Shown here in pieces: positions 24,441 through 36,135 of a stretch of 64,000 bases of DNA. Position 1 is the stretch's first letter, and each line of letters opens with the position of its first letter. This DNA comes from Leptodactylus fallax (taxonomy: Eukaryota > Chordata > Amphibia > Anura > Leptodactylidae), in contig CAMRHE010000358.1 of NCBI GenBank assembly GCA_947044405.1, positions 1,054,001-1,118,000 of the forward strand, read 5' to 3'. The notes below the pieces were generated by a model. The model searched no databases. It worked only from the letters and a program-made list of their open reading frames with translations, and was not told the origin of the DNA. A program made the position numbers and the translations under genes.

Positions 24441-25832
24441 GTCCCCTTGCTAATAACACCTCCTGGTCTATATACTACAAAATCAGCTGCCCTGGCATCC
24501 ACTGCTGAAATTGCAAATTCCGCATCAAATTCTGCATCGGCCAAGTGGAATTTTTCTGCTTCCCTTTGATTTCAGTGGAATCAGACAGCTTCTGGAAACT
24601 GAAGGCCAAGGAGTCATGCAAGATATGGTCAGGTGTAGCTGCTTATATTTTACAGTTACTAGCAGCAAAAGCAGTCATGAAGGATGGGGGCAGCTCAGAT
24701 AGCTGGTTATGGCACTGATCACGCTTTCACTATGGCTGGGAGAGTGCTGAGACAAGATCATAAAACTGCCACAATATAAAAACTTAGTCTTACCTAACTC
24801 ATGGTAAAAAATGTACATCAATTTTCCTGTAAAAGTCTATTTTAAGGAACAACTTTAAGAACATACAAGGTTGGAATGACAAATATGATAAATTTCTTTT
24901 TACATGGATTGTGAGAGAATCCCTCCCGGAAAGGGAGTTGATCTGTGTTTTGTAGGAGTATGCATATGTTATTTACCGTAGTAAATTCTACCTTCAACAA
25001 TCTGCTTCATGTCAACTTCTAGAGCCATAAAAGATTAGATATTTAAGGAAGTACAGTCTGAACATTCCAATATTTTCAGGTGTCTGGAATCAATCCTCAT
25101 TGTGTAGGTACATCTGTAGCTACATAAATATAAGCAATATAAATATATACAATATAAAATGAGATATAGGTTGGAAGAACCAATCATAACTCTCTAAAGA
25201 TTCTTAAAGAGGTTTTCCCATCTCCCTTTCTCCTCAGCTTTGCCTGCGCTCTCTTCTTCTCATTTCCTGTATTTTTCAACAAGCTGGTGGGTGGGTTTTG
25301 AGTGTTTGATGAACAGGACACTATGAAGTACCTCACTAGATATAGCCTTTACCATTAGAAATTATTTATTATGATTACTTGAAATCTAATATAAATGTAG
25401 ATCAAATAATATATATTACATTACACAGGTTTGTACAGAACACTTACCATGTTCTTGCAGTAAACTCAATGTTATCTTTGTGTTTACGTACAGACACTGC
25501 CCAAGGCTTTATCAGCATACTATAATTAGCTGAACTGATTGTCCTGCAGGTAAAGCAGAGAACTCAGCATCCACCCCCCCCCCCCCCCAGAGAGGAGTAA
25601 CTCATCCCGCTGACAGGACAAGACGGGCACCAAGGAAATGCTGTGTAAACAATGGAAGGAATCATCTAACATAGAACGAAAACTTAGAGAATCAAAGTTA
25701 GGTTATATATAAGCTTCTAGAGGAATTATTTTTTTGAATGCCAAATTGTTCAAGGGAAGAGCAGGAATCAAATGATGCATGGCATTTAGTATTTTGTTTA
25801 TGGTGACTGGTACCGACATCCAATCGTGGGTA
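24441..25832. other. Intronic sequence, nothing recognised
   Basis: A poly-C run lies at about 25573-25588. TTAAAGAGGTTTTCCC near 25206 may be another TTAA-element end. Otherwise nothing named. Confidence 0.4.
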
Positions 25833-26225
25833 TTAACCCCTGGCACCGACTCTTCTGGTACGGTTCCTGCACAGCTATATGCCTATTGAGGCTTGCCTGT
25901 GGAAGGCCTCAATAGGTACATAGCGCTTTACTCATAGACTGCAATACAGTAGTATTGCAGTCTATGAAACAAATGATCTTAACATCGCAGGTTTTTAAAA
26001 GTTACAAAAAATATATATATATATATATTTAAATTACCCCCCTTTTCACTATATCTCAAATAAAAATAGCCAAAAATAAACACAAACAAATTAGATAAAA
26101 CTGTTCAAACACTCCCCAAAATGGTATAAATAAAAAGTACAACTTGCTTTGCATAAACAACACATTGTGCATCCCTATACACGGAAATATAAAAAAGTTA
26201 CAGGTGTGAGAATATGGCGACATTA

Positions 26226-27186
26226 CAGTGCTGGCCAAAAGTATTGGCACCCCTGCAATTCTGTCAGATAATACTCAATTTCTTCCAGAAAATGATTGCA
26301 ATCACAAATGCTTTGGTAATAATATCTTCATTTATTTTGCTTGCAATGAAAAAACACAAAAGAGAATGAAAAAAAAAACTCCAAAAATGGGCCGGACAAA
26401 AGTATTGACACCCTCAGCCTAATACTTGGTAGCACAACCTTTAGACAAAATAACTGCGAACAACTGCTTCCGGTAACCATCAATGAGTTTCTTACAATGC
26501 TCTGCTGGAATTTTAGACCATTCTTCTTTGGCAAATTTCTCCAGGTCCCTGAGATTTGAAGGGTGCCTTCTCCAAACTGCCATTTTGAGATCTCTCCACA
26601 GGTGTTCTATGGGATTCAGGTCTGGACTCATTGCTGGCCACTTTAGAAGTCTCCAGTGCATTCTCTCAAACCATTTTCTAGTGCTTTTTGAAGTGTGTTT
26701 TGGGTCATTGTCCTGGACTTGTAGCCTTGAGATTGCTCATGCTTCCTCACAATTTTGCTTCTCAAGTCCTCAGACAGTTCTTTGGTCTTCTTTCTTTTCT
26801 CCATGCTCAATGTGGTACACACAAGGACACAGGACAGAGGTTGAGTCAACTTTAATCCATTTCAACTGGCTGCAAGTGTGATTTAGTTATTGCCACCACC
26901 TGTTATGTGCCACAGGTAAGTAACAGGTGCTGTTAATTACACAAATTAGAGAAGCATCACATGATTTTTCAAAGGGTGCCAATACTTTTGTCCACCCCCT
27001 TTTTTATGTTTGGTGTGGAATTATATCCAATTTGGCTTTTTGACAATTCTTTTTGTGGTTTTCCATTGAAGACAAATTAAATGAAGATATTATTACCAAA
27101 GCATTTGTGATTGCAATCATTTTCTGGAATAAATTGAGTATTATCTGACAGAATTGCAGGGGTGCCAATACTTTTGGCCAGCACTG
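26226..27186 (-). mobile_element. Internally deleted Tc1 element (copy D)
   Basis: TA flanks lie at 26224-26225 and 27187-27188. The ends are CAGTGCTGGCCAAAAGTATT and its reverse complement, with inverted repeats of about 120 bp. At 961 bp it is roughly 600 bp shorter than a full element, and its transposase lacks the middle. The insertion interrupts the piggyBac-like element at 25833-27495. Confidence 0.92.
26419..26804 (-). pseudogene. Tc1 transposase remnant of copy D
   Basis: On the minus strand the N-terminus starts at the ATG at 26804 (MEKRKKTKELSEDLRSKIV, first helix-turn-helix). After about 30 residues it jumps, out of frame, to the region just after the second catalytic Asp. The last part (26419-26661) is open and encodes LKWPAMSPDLNPIEHLW with the catalytic Glu, and ends GCATKY and a TAG. 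The first Asp and its surroundings are deleted, so no active enzyme is possible. The copy could only move with a transposase supplied elsewhere. Confidence 0.88.
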
Positions 27187-27495
27187 TATATACATTTGGT
27201 ATCCCTGGAATTGTACCGACCCACAGAATACAGTTGACCTGTCAATTTGGATACACATTGAAAGCTGTAAAGATAAAGTCCATAAGAAAGTTACGCAAAT
27301 TCAGTTTTTCTCTATTTCCATCCAGAACATCATACAGGATATTAAATGATACCATTATGAAGTACAATTTGTCCTGCAAAAATGAGGCCTTCATACAGCT
27401 CTGTGAATGGAAACCTAAAAAAAAGTTATTGCCTTTGGAAAGCGGGGAATTAAAAACGAAAATGGAAAAAAATGCCTTTGGTGGGAAGGGGTTAA

Positions 27496-29082
27496 AAGCA
27501 GCTGTGTTTGAGGTGGATAGCAACTTAATAAAATGACGTAATTGGTCCAGCGATTTAGGGTACACTATATGCAGCTAAGCTATCACCATATTCAAAACTC
27601 TCTTGTCAATACTATAAATGAATAAGGAAGGAGAAATAAAATGTAAACTTAGTTGAGACGAGATAGAAGTAATTTAATAAGAGAGTGCATTAGGTAAGAA
27701 GAGCACATTCTCAGTGCAGCAACATCTCCCCCCTATAACATCTACAAGGATGGATGAGATATAAAAAGGTAAACTACTTGGAAAGAAAACTTGCTAGCAC
27801 AATAAATCTCAAAAGCTTCTCCAGACATAATTATCTCAAAGAAAATAAAAAGGGGGGAAAAAAGTAATTCAAGTGTAATCTACTGAATGGTCAATGTCAT
27901 CTCCCAATACTGTTGTAGGAAGGCGAGCACAGGCTTTATGATAAATGTTCTCGGCGCTCTCCATGCAGACACAGCCTTGTATTTGTAACCATTCCTTAAC
28001 TTGATATCTATCTCCACATAGTCTCCATCTATCCTTATAAGATCCCAGGAGGAAAGTCATACAACACCATGTGACTTATTTCTTGTTCTCTTAGCGTGCA
28101 TGGTGGATGAGAGATGTACAAAGCGCATGATTAAGTACTGTCCACATTTATTACTGTAACCCTTTCATAACTGAATTGTCTGTTTTCCAGAATTTGATTT
28201 AACATCATGGTTGAAATTATTTTCAGGAGTACCGGATAACATTATTTCCACTTCCTTGTCTCCATAAATTGTGATAACCGAGCTCTTTGGTCTACCAAGG
28301 ACTTATGCTTTTCATCACCTGACCTTGTCTGCTCTGCCTCCACCTACACAAACACTTCGGAACATTCTTCTTATTCCTATCACCCAAACTTCAAAGCTTT
28401 ACAAGATTTTAGGAAAACCTGAACTCCCTCATCGGAAAATTCTATCACATTTTGTAATACTGCCTGCTTCCTATCCACTCCTGTGCCCACATTTTTCTTC
28501 TATGTACAAATTTTTAATCTTGTAAATCCTGCAGTTTTTTGTAAAAGTGAAGTTTAAAAAAAAAAAAAAAACCCCTGTAAAGCATTTTGACAGCAATTCT
28601 TATTAGGGCCAGAAAATTAAGCACAAAATAGCCGAAAGTGAAAGTCACCTCAACTGGCTGCCATCCGGTTTCATGTCGCCATTGGCTGTCACTTGCCTTT
28701 GTACAGTCACTAACTGTATATATATTCAATAAGGATTGCTAATATGTGAATAACCAAAACAAAAAGCGGCATGGCGAGGCATGTAAATAGGGAACATGGC
28801 ATATAAAAGGGGAGGGCCCTAAAATAATCATTCATTAATCGTAATAAAATTTTTAATTAATCATTTCAATTAATTGTTATTAGCAAAAACAACAAGATAA
28901 AAAAATGCATTAAGTGCATTTAATGAGGGGATTTCTCCACCTCCACCAACTCCAACTCCAACTCTTTGCATCCTTCAATAGGCGCCATCAATCAGTTGGC
29001 TTACTTTGCAATAAAATTTGCGCAGAATTTTGGCAAGCACACCTTTTTCCTGCTAAACCATTCTCTGTTAACAAAAAGTGTC
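27496..29082. other. Intronic sequence, nothing recognised
   Basis: A poly-A run lies near 28556-28571. The ORF at 28271-28525 (plus) has no family that I recognise. Confidence 0.4.
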
Positions 29083-29085
29083 TTA

Positions 29086-29440
29086 GGCCAGGGCCCCACG
29101 TAGTGTAAATGGCGAGATTTGGTCGTGGCGCAAACGCCTCAGCAAAAACCTCGGTGTTTTACAGTCCCTGTGAATCCCATCCACACATTGCAGAAAAATA
29201 CCCACAGCGGAAATGCTGCGATTTTCAAAATCATTGCATTTTTGGAAATCGCAGCATGGCAATTATACCTAGGAAAATGCTTGGGGTTTCCATATAAATG
29301 TAATTGAAGCAGAAAGTCCTCAGAGGAAAACTCTGCGGACTTTCTGTGAAAAGCACTGCGGGAAAAACCACAATGTGTTTCTGCCACAAATTTATCCCGC
29401 AGAGCTTTTCAACTGCGGCCCGCTACGTGGGGCCTTAGCC
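29086..29440. mobile_element. PIF/Harbinger-like MITE (CCCCACGTAG type)
   Basis: The ends GGCCAGGGCCCCACGTAG and CTACGTGGGGCCTTAGCC are inverted repeats with about four mismatches. TTA flanks both sides (29083-29085 and 29441-29443). The interior is a foldback: overlapping ORFs on both strands translate the same palindromic sequence. A more decayed copy is at 53919-54259. Confidence 0.72.
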
Positions 29441-29443
29441 TTA

Positions 29444-29963
29444 AACACATAATTAAAGTGGCATACAGCATGTTGGTTAAATTATCAGCACAAATCAAGC
29501 CAGATTTTTGCTACATATATCTTAGTAAATATGCTCCATTCTGTGCACACAAGGTTGTATTTCTTTTCTAATCTGCTTCATGCAGTTTTTTTTTTGTCTT
29601 GTGTGCTATCCATGGTTTAACGTGCTGACAATGAAACGCACAGTGAATATATATAATTTATACAGACGTCAGTCATTAATACTTTGACTTTTCTTACTTT
29701 TTTGCCTAGACTGATATAAATGGATGTCACCGCAATAAATACTGCTTCTTCACTTTATCACATTATAATTAGTATTCAGAATACAACCTTATTTTATCAT
29801 CATCAAAAAAGACAGTTCCATCATTCACCACATATCAGACAAGTACAGCAATTCCAGCTTTCAATATAAATAAGAAATTTTGAGACACCTCTAGATATAA
29901 TCTTCAAGTGCCCTTTAAGTAAATAGCTAAAGGCGTAAATATACAAGTTAACAATTCAGACAT
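29444..29963. other. Intronic sequence, nothing recognised
   Basis: AT-rich sequence with no named feature. Confidence 0.4.
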
Positions 29964-31050
29964 TTAAAGCATAACTAAACTTTCGGACAACTTTTAATTC
30001 GTTGTCAGTGTTTGCGTCATTAATACATTTTGTAATATATAATAACAAATTTTGGATCATTTCTGTGAAATCCTGCATTTTTCAATCTTTCCTTGTTTCT
30101 ATATTGAAAACTGTTCCTGCCTCTCACTGAGTAACTGTGTATGGAGGACGGGCTGTGTAAAATGTAGAGAAAATGAGTGGAGCAAAGAGTCACTTCTAAC
30201 AGTTATATCTCGCTATAAAACGTAGAAACTTGCTTTTGGTGTCATATGAAAAGGGAGATTCTCTTCTTTCATATGACACTAACGTTGTGCTATCTATATT
30301 ATTTCCAGAGATATCACTGTTTGAAAACACAATCGGGATTGGGATATTTATATCATATATACTATACAGCTGCATATAAATATCCTAATACCACTGAAGC
30401 CTAGTGTCATATGAAATAAGAGAATCTCCACTTTCTACATTTTATAATGCCCAAGATAGAACTGTATGTAGTGATCCTCCCTTACCCTTATTTCCTCTGC
30501 ATTTTACACAGCCCGTATTCCAAGCCCGTAGTCCATACACAGTTAAGTCGATTGCACACGAATGTGTGCTAATCGGCTGCCGTTAATGAACAGCACGGGC
30601 GTCATGCGGGCAAGACATGGATGTTACCCATGTGCCACCCATGCTTCCGTGACCACTCTCATTTAATGAATAGGAGCCACGGAAACAGGACCGCAAAATC
30701 GGACAGGAATAGGACCTGTTCCATATTTTACGGCCCCAACTATCGGCCCACACACGTGACCGTGTAATTCACGATCATGTGTACCAACCCATAGAAATGA
30801 ATGGGTCAGTGTGCTATCCGGGAAAAACCCATATAGCACACCTACCTAGCACACGGTCGTCTGCAAGGTGGCTTACTCAGTGAGAGGCAGGAACAGCTTT
30901 CAATACAGAAGCAAGGGAACGACTAAAGAGATGCAGGATTTCACAGAAAGGAGACACAATTTCTTAATAAAGTATATTACAAAATTTATTAATGTCACAC
31001 AAACACTGCCAGAATATCAAAAAATGTCCAAAAGTTTATTTACACTTTAA
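29964..31050. mobile_element. TTAA foldback element with long inverted repeats
   Basis: TTAA at 29964-29967 and 31047-31050 encloses 1079 bp whose first and last roughly 220 bp are inverted copies. CTTTCGGACAACTTTT on the left pairs with AAAATGTCCAAAAG on the right, and CTGCCTCTCACTGAGTAACTG pairs with CAGTGAGAGGCAGG. Inner repeats around 30223-30270 and 30400-30425 (GTGTCATATGA) continue the symmetry. The right arm is interrupted by a small MITE at 30546-30872. It is non-coding. Confidence 0.78.
30546..30872. mobile_element. Small TTA-flanked MITE nested in the foldback element
   Basis: TTA lies immediately outside both ends (30543-30545 and 30873-30875). Removing the 327 bp restores the pairing of CAGTTA / CTCAGTGAG with the left arm of the host element, which fixes the boundaries. 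The imperfect inverted ends contain GATTGCACACGA and CGGTCGTCTGCAA. The 3-bp duplication suggests PIF/Harbinger. Confidence 0.7.
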
Positions 31051-32306
31051 ATTCTCTGCTCACAAAACATGAACTTTTTCTGTTTGTTTTTGCAGGCCTC
31101 TTATTTAGCAATTTCCATTAAAACATTGCAGTGATCTGACTCTCTGGTGACTCAGAAATTAAACTAACAGACAGAAGCACATTTATCACATCCTCTTGCA
31201 ATAAGCAGTCAAGGCTATCCCAAAAACATCTGATCAATGAGGGGTCCGAAATAGTCCAACTCAAGAACTAGCATTGTGCTGAAACTGCAACACAAATCCC
31301 ATTCATGCGAATAACGGAGAATTGCACATTTTCTCTACAACGTACTGCTGCTCTTTACAGTGTGATTTTGAAATTTGTATGGTTGCTTCTTTATAGTCAA
31401 TGGTCAATTATATCCATAAAGAACAAAAAGATAACATGAAAGAAATGCACATCCACTATCAAAGTAATAAACTTTATTGCGAAACCAAGGACAACATATT
31501 AAAACCACCTAAAAACAATCTTGGAACCGCTCCACCCCGTACTTGGATAAAAATGATTGTTGACATGTAGCGCCTAAAATAACCAATAAATGAATGTGAC
31601 ACTAGGTCTGGTAATGAATAAATATACAAGTTCATATCAATAAATATAATTTCAATAAATAGTAAGAATTCATATATAAGGATCAATTCATATTTCACAT
31701 TTATATCGTAGTTAAAAACTGGTGCTTTACATATTCTGATATATCTTCCGCACTTGGTAGGTTAATTTTTATTGGTGGTGCCCATCTTTCTTGTATATCA
31801 TTTGGTAGGAAATGGTTAATTATACGGCATCTGAAGAAGGCCAACAGGAACTGAAGGGACACATCTTTTTTTTCCCAAGCTCCGCTGCATTTGTTCTAGC
31901 AGCTGGCAGGACTCTCTCAAATCAGATGGAAAACCCCCTTTAAGAAATTATTTTTATCAGCACTCATATATTTCCTTCAGTCTCATAGAGTTTGAATGGA
32001 GTGGCAGCAAGCATGCTACACCATTCGTCCATTGAAACATCTCCTCACTGTTAAGCAGAGAGCTTGAGCCCCCCATTCTAGTGAATGGTGGGTATCCCCC
32101 TGCAAAAAAAAAAACAAAAACGTCCACCCACCCATCCCGATCAAACATTTATTATCTACCCTGTGTTTTGGGGGTTTTTTGCGTCTTAGAAGCTGGTTAT
32201 CTTTTTTTCATGAGCACTTCAACAAACAACTTTGTTAAATACAAATCTGATACTTTTATTATATAAAACAATATGGATACAAACTACACAAGATAGCAGT
32301 ACCTAC
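31051..32306. other. Intronic sequence, unclassified
   Basis: The stretch 31455-31870 (AATAAACTTTATTGCG ... CTGAAGAAGGCCAACAGG) resembles the dispersed repeat at 60241-60740 in composition and layout, but I cannot name it. The rest shows nothing. Confidence 0.4.
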
Positions 32307-32409
32307 CTCCATCTATACAGGTTTGTGCGACTGAGAACAATTCAGGAGAACACTCCTCCAAAAGTTGTTGATGTATGTTCACACACCTTAAGGTCCACCA
32401 TGGTAACAC
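32307..32409 (-). CDS. TTC27: TTC27 internal exon (second)
   Basis: A 103-bp exon, 34 codons plus one base. On the minus strand the acceptor is CTACTTTCAG and the donor is GGAG|GTAGGT. It encodes [19 protein letters not shown] followed by a stretch ending TCIDG, the counterpart of the human TTC27 segment SLPWWTLRYVNIHQ...NCIDQ. It begins in phase 0, continuing directly from the exon at 59316, and leaves one G. That G joins the TC at the start of the exon at 11924 to form a valine codon. The intron before it is about 26.9 kb and holds most of the mobile elements of the window. No frameshift or stop is present. The exon is too short to stand out as an ORF and was found through the Trp-Trp motif. 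Confidence 0.92.
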
Positions 32410-32875
32410 CTGAAAGTAGAGATGGATACATTGTTAATCATTATAGAAAATGTGTAAAATAAGTATAATGAAAGGTAATAAAAAAAATGAAAAAAGAACC
32501 TGTAGTAACAAAATATATGTAGATTTACAGGCATAAAATCGTTGTCAATGCCAAAAGATGGTAAATATAATGAATGACAAAGTTGTAGTCATAAATAAAA
32601 TGGTTCCATAATGGTGCTGGAATTGTGACATATATATGTAATAAAAATTATCTATAACCTGCCCAATATGGAAGATATTTCTCTTGTGTGGGGGAAACAC
32701 AGGAGAAAAGAAAGGTACAGATTCTGTTACCTGAGTCTTACTTATCTCACTATTATGTTAAGGATCTGTTCAGAGTTTTGCAGCAAACATATCTTTTCTA
32801 TGGTTAAAAGGAAATGAATATCCACAAATTGTAAATTTAGGAAGGGCTCGACATAGCCTAAGGCCTTCTGTATTA

Positions 32876-34620
32876 ATCATGTACACAGAACATATATGGC
32901 TGTAGTAGTGACCCTATGGTACGTGTGCCAGAGGGGGACCTCAGAGCCCTCTCTGTGGGCATGCGCACCGTCGACCCAGGCAGGCTCCTCGATCGCTCAC
33001 TAATGGGGAATTCGGGACAGCTCTCCCAGATCCCCCAGCGAGCGAGCTCTTCTTTCAGGTGTATGTGTAAATGCACATACAACTGAAAACGGTCAGTATA
33101 GGCTGCGGGTCACTGTGGAGCATATTCTACTGTGTGGGAGCCACTGTGGAGCATATTCTACTGTGGGGGGGCCACTGTGGAGCATAAACTACTGTGTGGG
33201 GGCCACTGTGGAGAATATTCTTCTGTGTGGGGGCCACTGTGAAGCATATTATACTCTGTGGGGAACACTGTGAAGCATATTATACTGTGTGGGGGCCACT
33301 GTGGAGCACATTGTACTGTGTAGGGGCCCTTCACAATTTATATTACACCGTATCTGTTTTATAACAGACATGTGATATTATTACACGCTGTAATAACATT
33401 GCACAGTCACTATAAAACAGATACCGTGTGATGTAAATAGTGAACATTAATTGTTCAAAAGTATACCAAATGCAAACTTTTACCTTTCACTATAAAGTTG
33501 TTTGTATCATTTTAACCACTTCCATACCAGATGCTTTACCTCCCTTCCAGACCAGGCACATTTTCAATTTTTGTTTATGTGCGGTTTTGGAGGGCTATAA
33601 CATTTTTATCATTTGCGTAATTCAACTAATTTCTGGGTCTTTTTTCGGTGACACATAGGGCTTTATTTTTATGTTGTTTTTATTTTTGCATATGTTTTCA
33701 TTTTTTTTTATATCCGGGAAAATATAAACAAAAGAGGAGGGAAAATGTGTTTGTTTTTCACTTTTCTTTTTTTTATTTATTTATTTAATAACACAAAGTG
33801 CTACTAAAAAACTTTATAAAATTGTTTTTACTCTCCGTTACGGTCATTTTTATTTTGTATGGTGTTGTCTGGGGTGGGGCTATAACCTTTAATAAGGGCG
33901 TTTTATTGGCTTATTATTTTATTTACATTTTCTATTAATTTTTTTTTTTTTTACACTGTGTCCCCATAAGGTCCTAATAGACCTTTGGGGACATCTGATC
34001 ACTTTTTTTTTTGTTGGGGAGGCTGATTTTCCCTGTAACTGGGGCTGGTACATTTAGCCCCAGTTGCAGGACGAATACAGCCTCTCGCACGTTACTTGCA
34101 CATTACTATAGAGCTGATCTGGGTCCTTTTTGGACCCTGCAGCTCTAACAGACTCTGATCCCGGCAGATCACGTGACCGCCAGGTCAGAGGAGAGCCGCA
34201 AAATGGCGGCCCCCATAGCGCTGTATACACAGCGATCGGGAAGGCAGGTAAGGTAATAAACCTTCCCTGTCTTCTCTCTGGGAGCTCCAGCTGAAGTTAC
34301 AGCTGGGTCCCCGTTTCAGCAGCTGCACGATTTTGTGCACCTGCTCAGTTCTGCTTGGACGTACCGGTACATCATTGCAGAACTAGATAACCACCTTCCG
34401 GACGTAAAAACCCAATGGGCCGTCTGAAAGTGGTTAAGCTCTGTAAAGCCTCAATGACAAGAAAGTATTTTGCGGGACCCTATCTGTCTGCAGTTGTGGA
34501 TCTGCACAGTATTAAGGTTAAATTGCTGTGTTGGCACTTAGCGATAAATTAGTGGGTTTTGGGTTGCAGTTTGAGGACTTGGTCTCTATAAGGTCCGCCA
34601 TCACTGTTATAGGGTATTAA
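32876..34620 (+). mobile_element. hAT-family fragment with minisatellite, interrupted (copy A)
   Basis: The order is GTGTGCCAGAGGGGG, then a CACTGTGGAGCATATT-type minisatellite (33110-33330), then a hairpin with TCTGTTTTATA arms (33350-33424), then unique sequence to 33511. After the 918-bp TTAA insertion it continues at 34438 with GCTCTGTAAAGCC to about 34620. The same order without the insertion is at 52846-53500. The minisatellite and hairpin module is also in the element at 36938. Confidence 0.7.
33516..34433. mobile_element. piggyBac-like TTAA element, insertion proven by empty copy
   Basis: The inverted ends are CCACTTCCATACCAG and GGCCGTCTGAAAGTGG, with TTAA at 33512-33515 and 34434-34437. 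The related sequence at 53331-53355 has the uninterrupted site ATTTTAAGCTCCG with a single TTAA (53342-53345). This shows that 918 bp plus a 4-bp duplication was gained here. The interior is T-rich with no transposase. Confidence 0.85.
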
Positions 34621-34723
34621 ATATGCTTCTCCCAAAATATTCCACATATGCCACAAACTATAACCACATAGTGATAGGCTGTGCCCTCCATCATAGTTCC
34701 GAAACACAGAGCAGCCTTATTAA

Positions 34724-35482
34724 CCCTTTCATGCCTCTATCAATTTTTGTTTTTGCATTTCCGTTTTTCCCTCTCCCCATTCCAAGAGCCATAATTTTTT
34801 CATTTTTCAGTTCACAGAGCCACATGATGTCTTATTGTTTGGGGGACAAATTGTACTTTGTAATGGGACCATTCTGAATGAGATAGAATTTGAAAAAAAA
34901 ATGCATTTATGCCAATTTCTTATGGGTTTAATTTTTACTGCATTCACTATATGGTAACAGTGACATATTACCTGTATTCTGGGGGTCAGTACAATTACAG
35001 CAATACCAAATTTATATAATAATTGTAATGTTTTGAGAAAAAAATTTATGACGCCATGTTCTGATACCTGTAACTTTTTTATATTTACCGTATGTGTATG
35101 GAGCTGGGTATATCATCTTTTTATGCGGGACAAAATAGCGTTTCTATTGATATCATTTTGGTGAAGTTATGATGGTTTGATGTCTTTTTATTCCAATTTT
35201 TTATAGGAGGCAAAGTGTTGAAAAAAATCACCATTTGACCATTTTGATTTTTTTTTCCCCGTTACACCGTTCACCGTATGGGATAAATATTTTTATATTT
35301 TAATAGTTCGGACATTTTGGAGCGCAGGGACACCTAAAGTGTTTATGTTTACTTTTTTTTTTTTTTACTTTTACTGTTTATTTTTATATATGATCTAGGA
35401 AAAGAGGGGTCATTTGAACTTTTATATTTTTTGTGTTTTTTTTTTTTTTTTTAATAAATTAACGGGATTATGCGTGAAAGGG
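34724..35482. mobile_element. piggyBac-like TTAA element
   Basis: TTAA at 34720-34723 and 35483-35486 flanks CCCTTTCATGCCTC and its near reverse complement GCGTGAAAGGG. It is 759 bp and T-rich; the phrase TTGTACTTTGTAATGGGACC is typical of this frog element group. The ORF at 34623-34877 starts outside and runs into it, and is not a gene. Confidence 0.78.
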
Positions 35483-35779
35483 TTAAACAGTCATAAACAT
35501 TAATGGAAATGATCTTTCCCTTGCAACTAAATAAAATCAGAAAATAAATAAAAAATCTATATGAGGAAACCTGACAATTGGCGACTATCTGGCAAGAGTT
35601 TGTTTTTGCATTTGTCTTACAACCTTACTGTATTAGTTTACATAATAAAAATTAGTTTCCTATCAACCAAACATCGTCCACATGTGCCCTTTCTGCATAA
35701 ATACACTAAACTAATATTTTTATATTTAGTGGAGACAAACTTCCTGAGCTTATCACTATTTTTGGGGAGCTATATATAA

Positions 35780-36135
35780 GATGGACATGACTGACTTAGA
35801 GCACGTGCAAAAAGGGCCAACCAAGGCAATGAAGGAAATGGGGGGATTGGACTACAAAGATAGGTTGTGACACTCGGGGTTATTCAGTGTGGGAAAAAGA
35901 CGATTTAGGGATAACCGAATTACAATGTATAAATATGTGCAAGAACAGTGCAGAGATCTTCCTAATGATGTGTTTACACCTAGGCCTGTAAATATGACAA
36001 GGGGGCATCCTCTACATCTAAAGAACAGAAGGTTTCATCATCATCACAGACAGATATTCTTCACTGTAATAGCAATGAGACCAGTGAGCTCTCTGCCACA
36101 AGATCTTGTAATGGTTCACAAGGGCACTGGATGAT
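35780..36135 (+). pseudogene. CR1-like LINE, C-terminal end of ORF2
   Basis: The plus strand encodes LEHVQKGPTKAMKEMGGLDY, then a stop and frame change. From about 35880 it encodes LFSVGKRRFRDNRITMYKYV, NMTRGHPLHLKNRRFH, RQIFFTVIAMRPVSSLPQDL. This follows the C-terminal end of CR1-type reverse transcriptases (LEKVQRRATR..., RRLRGDLI.LY.Y, RGN.LKL...RF, RK.FFT.RVV..WN.LP). The reverse transcriptase core is absent: this is a 5'-truncated, frameshifted LINE end. Confidence 0.72.

Larger units (their letters stand above)
25833..27495. mobile_element. piggyBac-like TTAA element split by a Tc1
   Basis: The left end is TTAACCCCTGGC (25833) and the right end GGGAAGGGGTTAA (ending 27495), so CCCCT ends lie between TTAA sites. 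The interior (AAAAAAGTTACAGGTGTGAGAATATGGCGACA on the left, ATTTGGTATCCCTGG on the right, spelled here only in part) continues across the Tc1 insertion at 26226-27186. A related 3' end is at 50195-50505. No transposase is present. Confidence 0.6.
11925..32306 (-). other. TTC27: TTC27 intron, about 20.4 kb
   Basis: This is the intron between the exons at 32307 and 11924, in phase 1. It contains hAT-like, T2-type, Harbinger-like and Tc1 elements described separately. Between them are stretches with nothing I recognise: 11925-12281, 13213-14102, 15186-15672, 17192-18230, 19311-20907, 22681-24250, 24441-25832, 27496-29082, 29444-29963 and 31051-32306. Minor landmarks are a poly-C run near 25569-25588 and an AT microsatellite near 26011-26030. 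Confidence 0.85.

Noticed and set aside
28271..28525. 84-aa plus-strand ORF with Pro-rich start
   Set aside because: No recognisable domain, no splice sites in a matching phase, and the opposite strand to TTC27.
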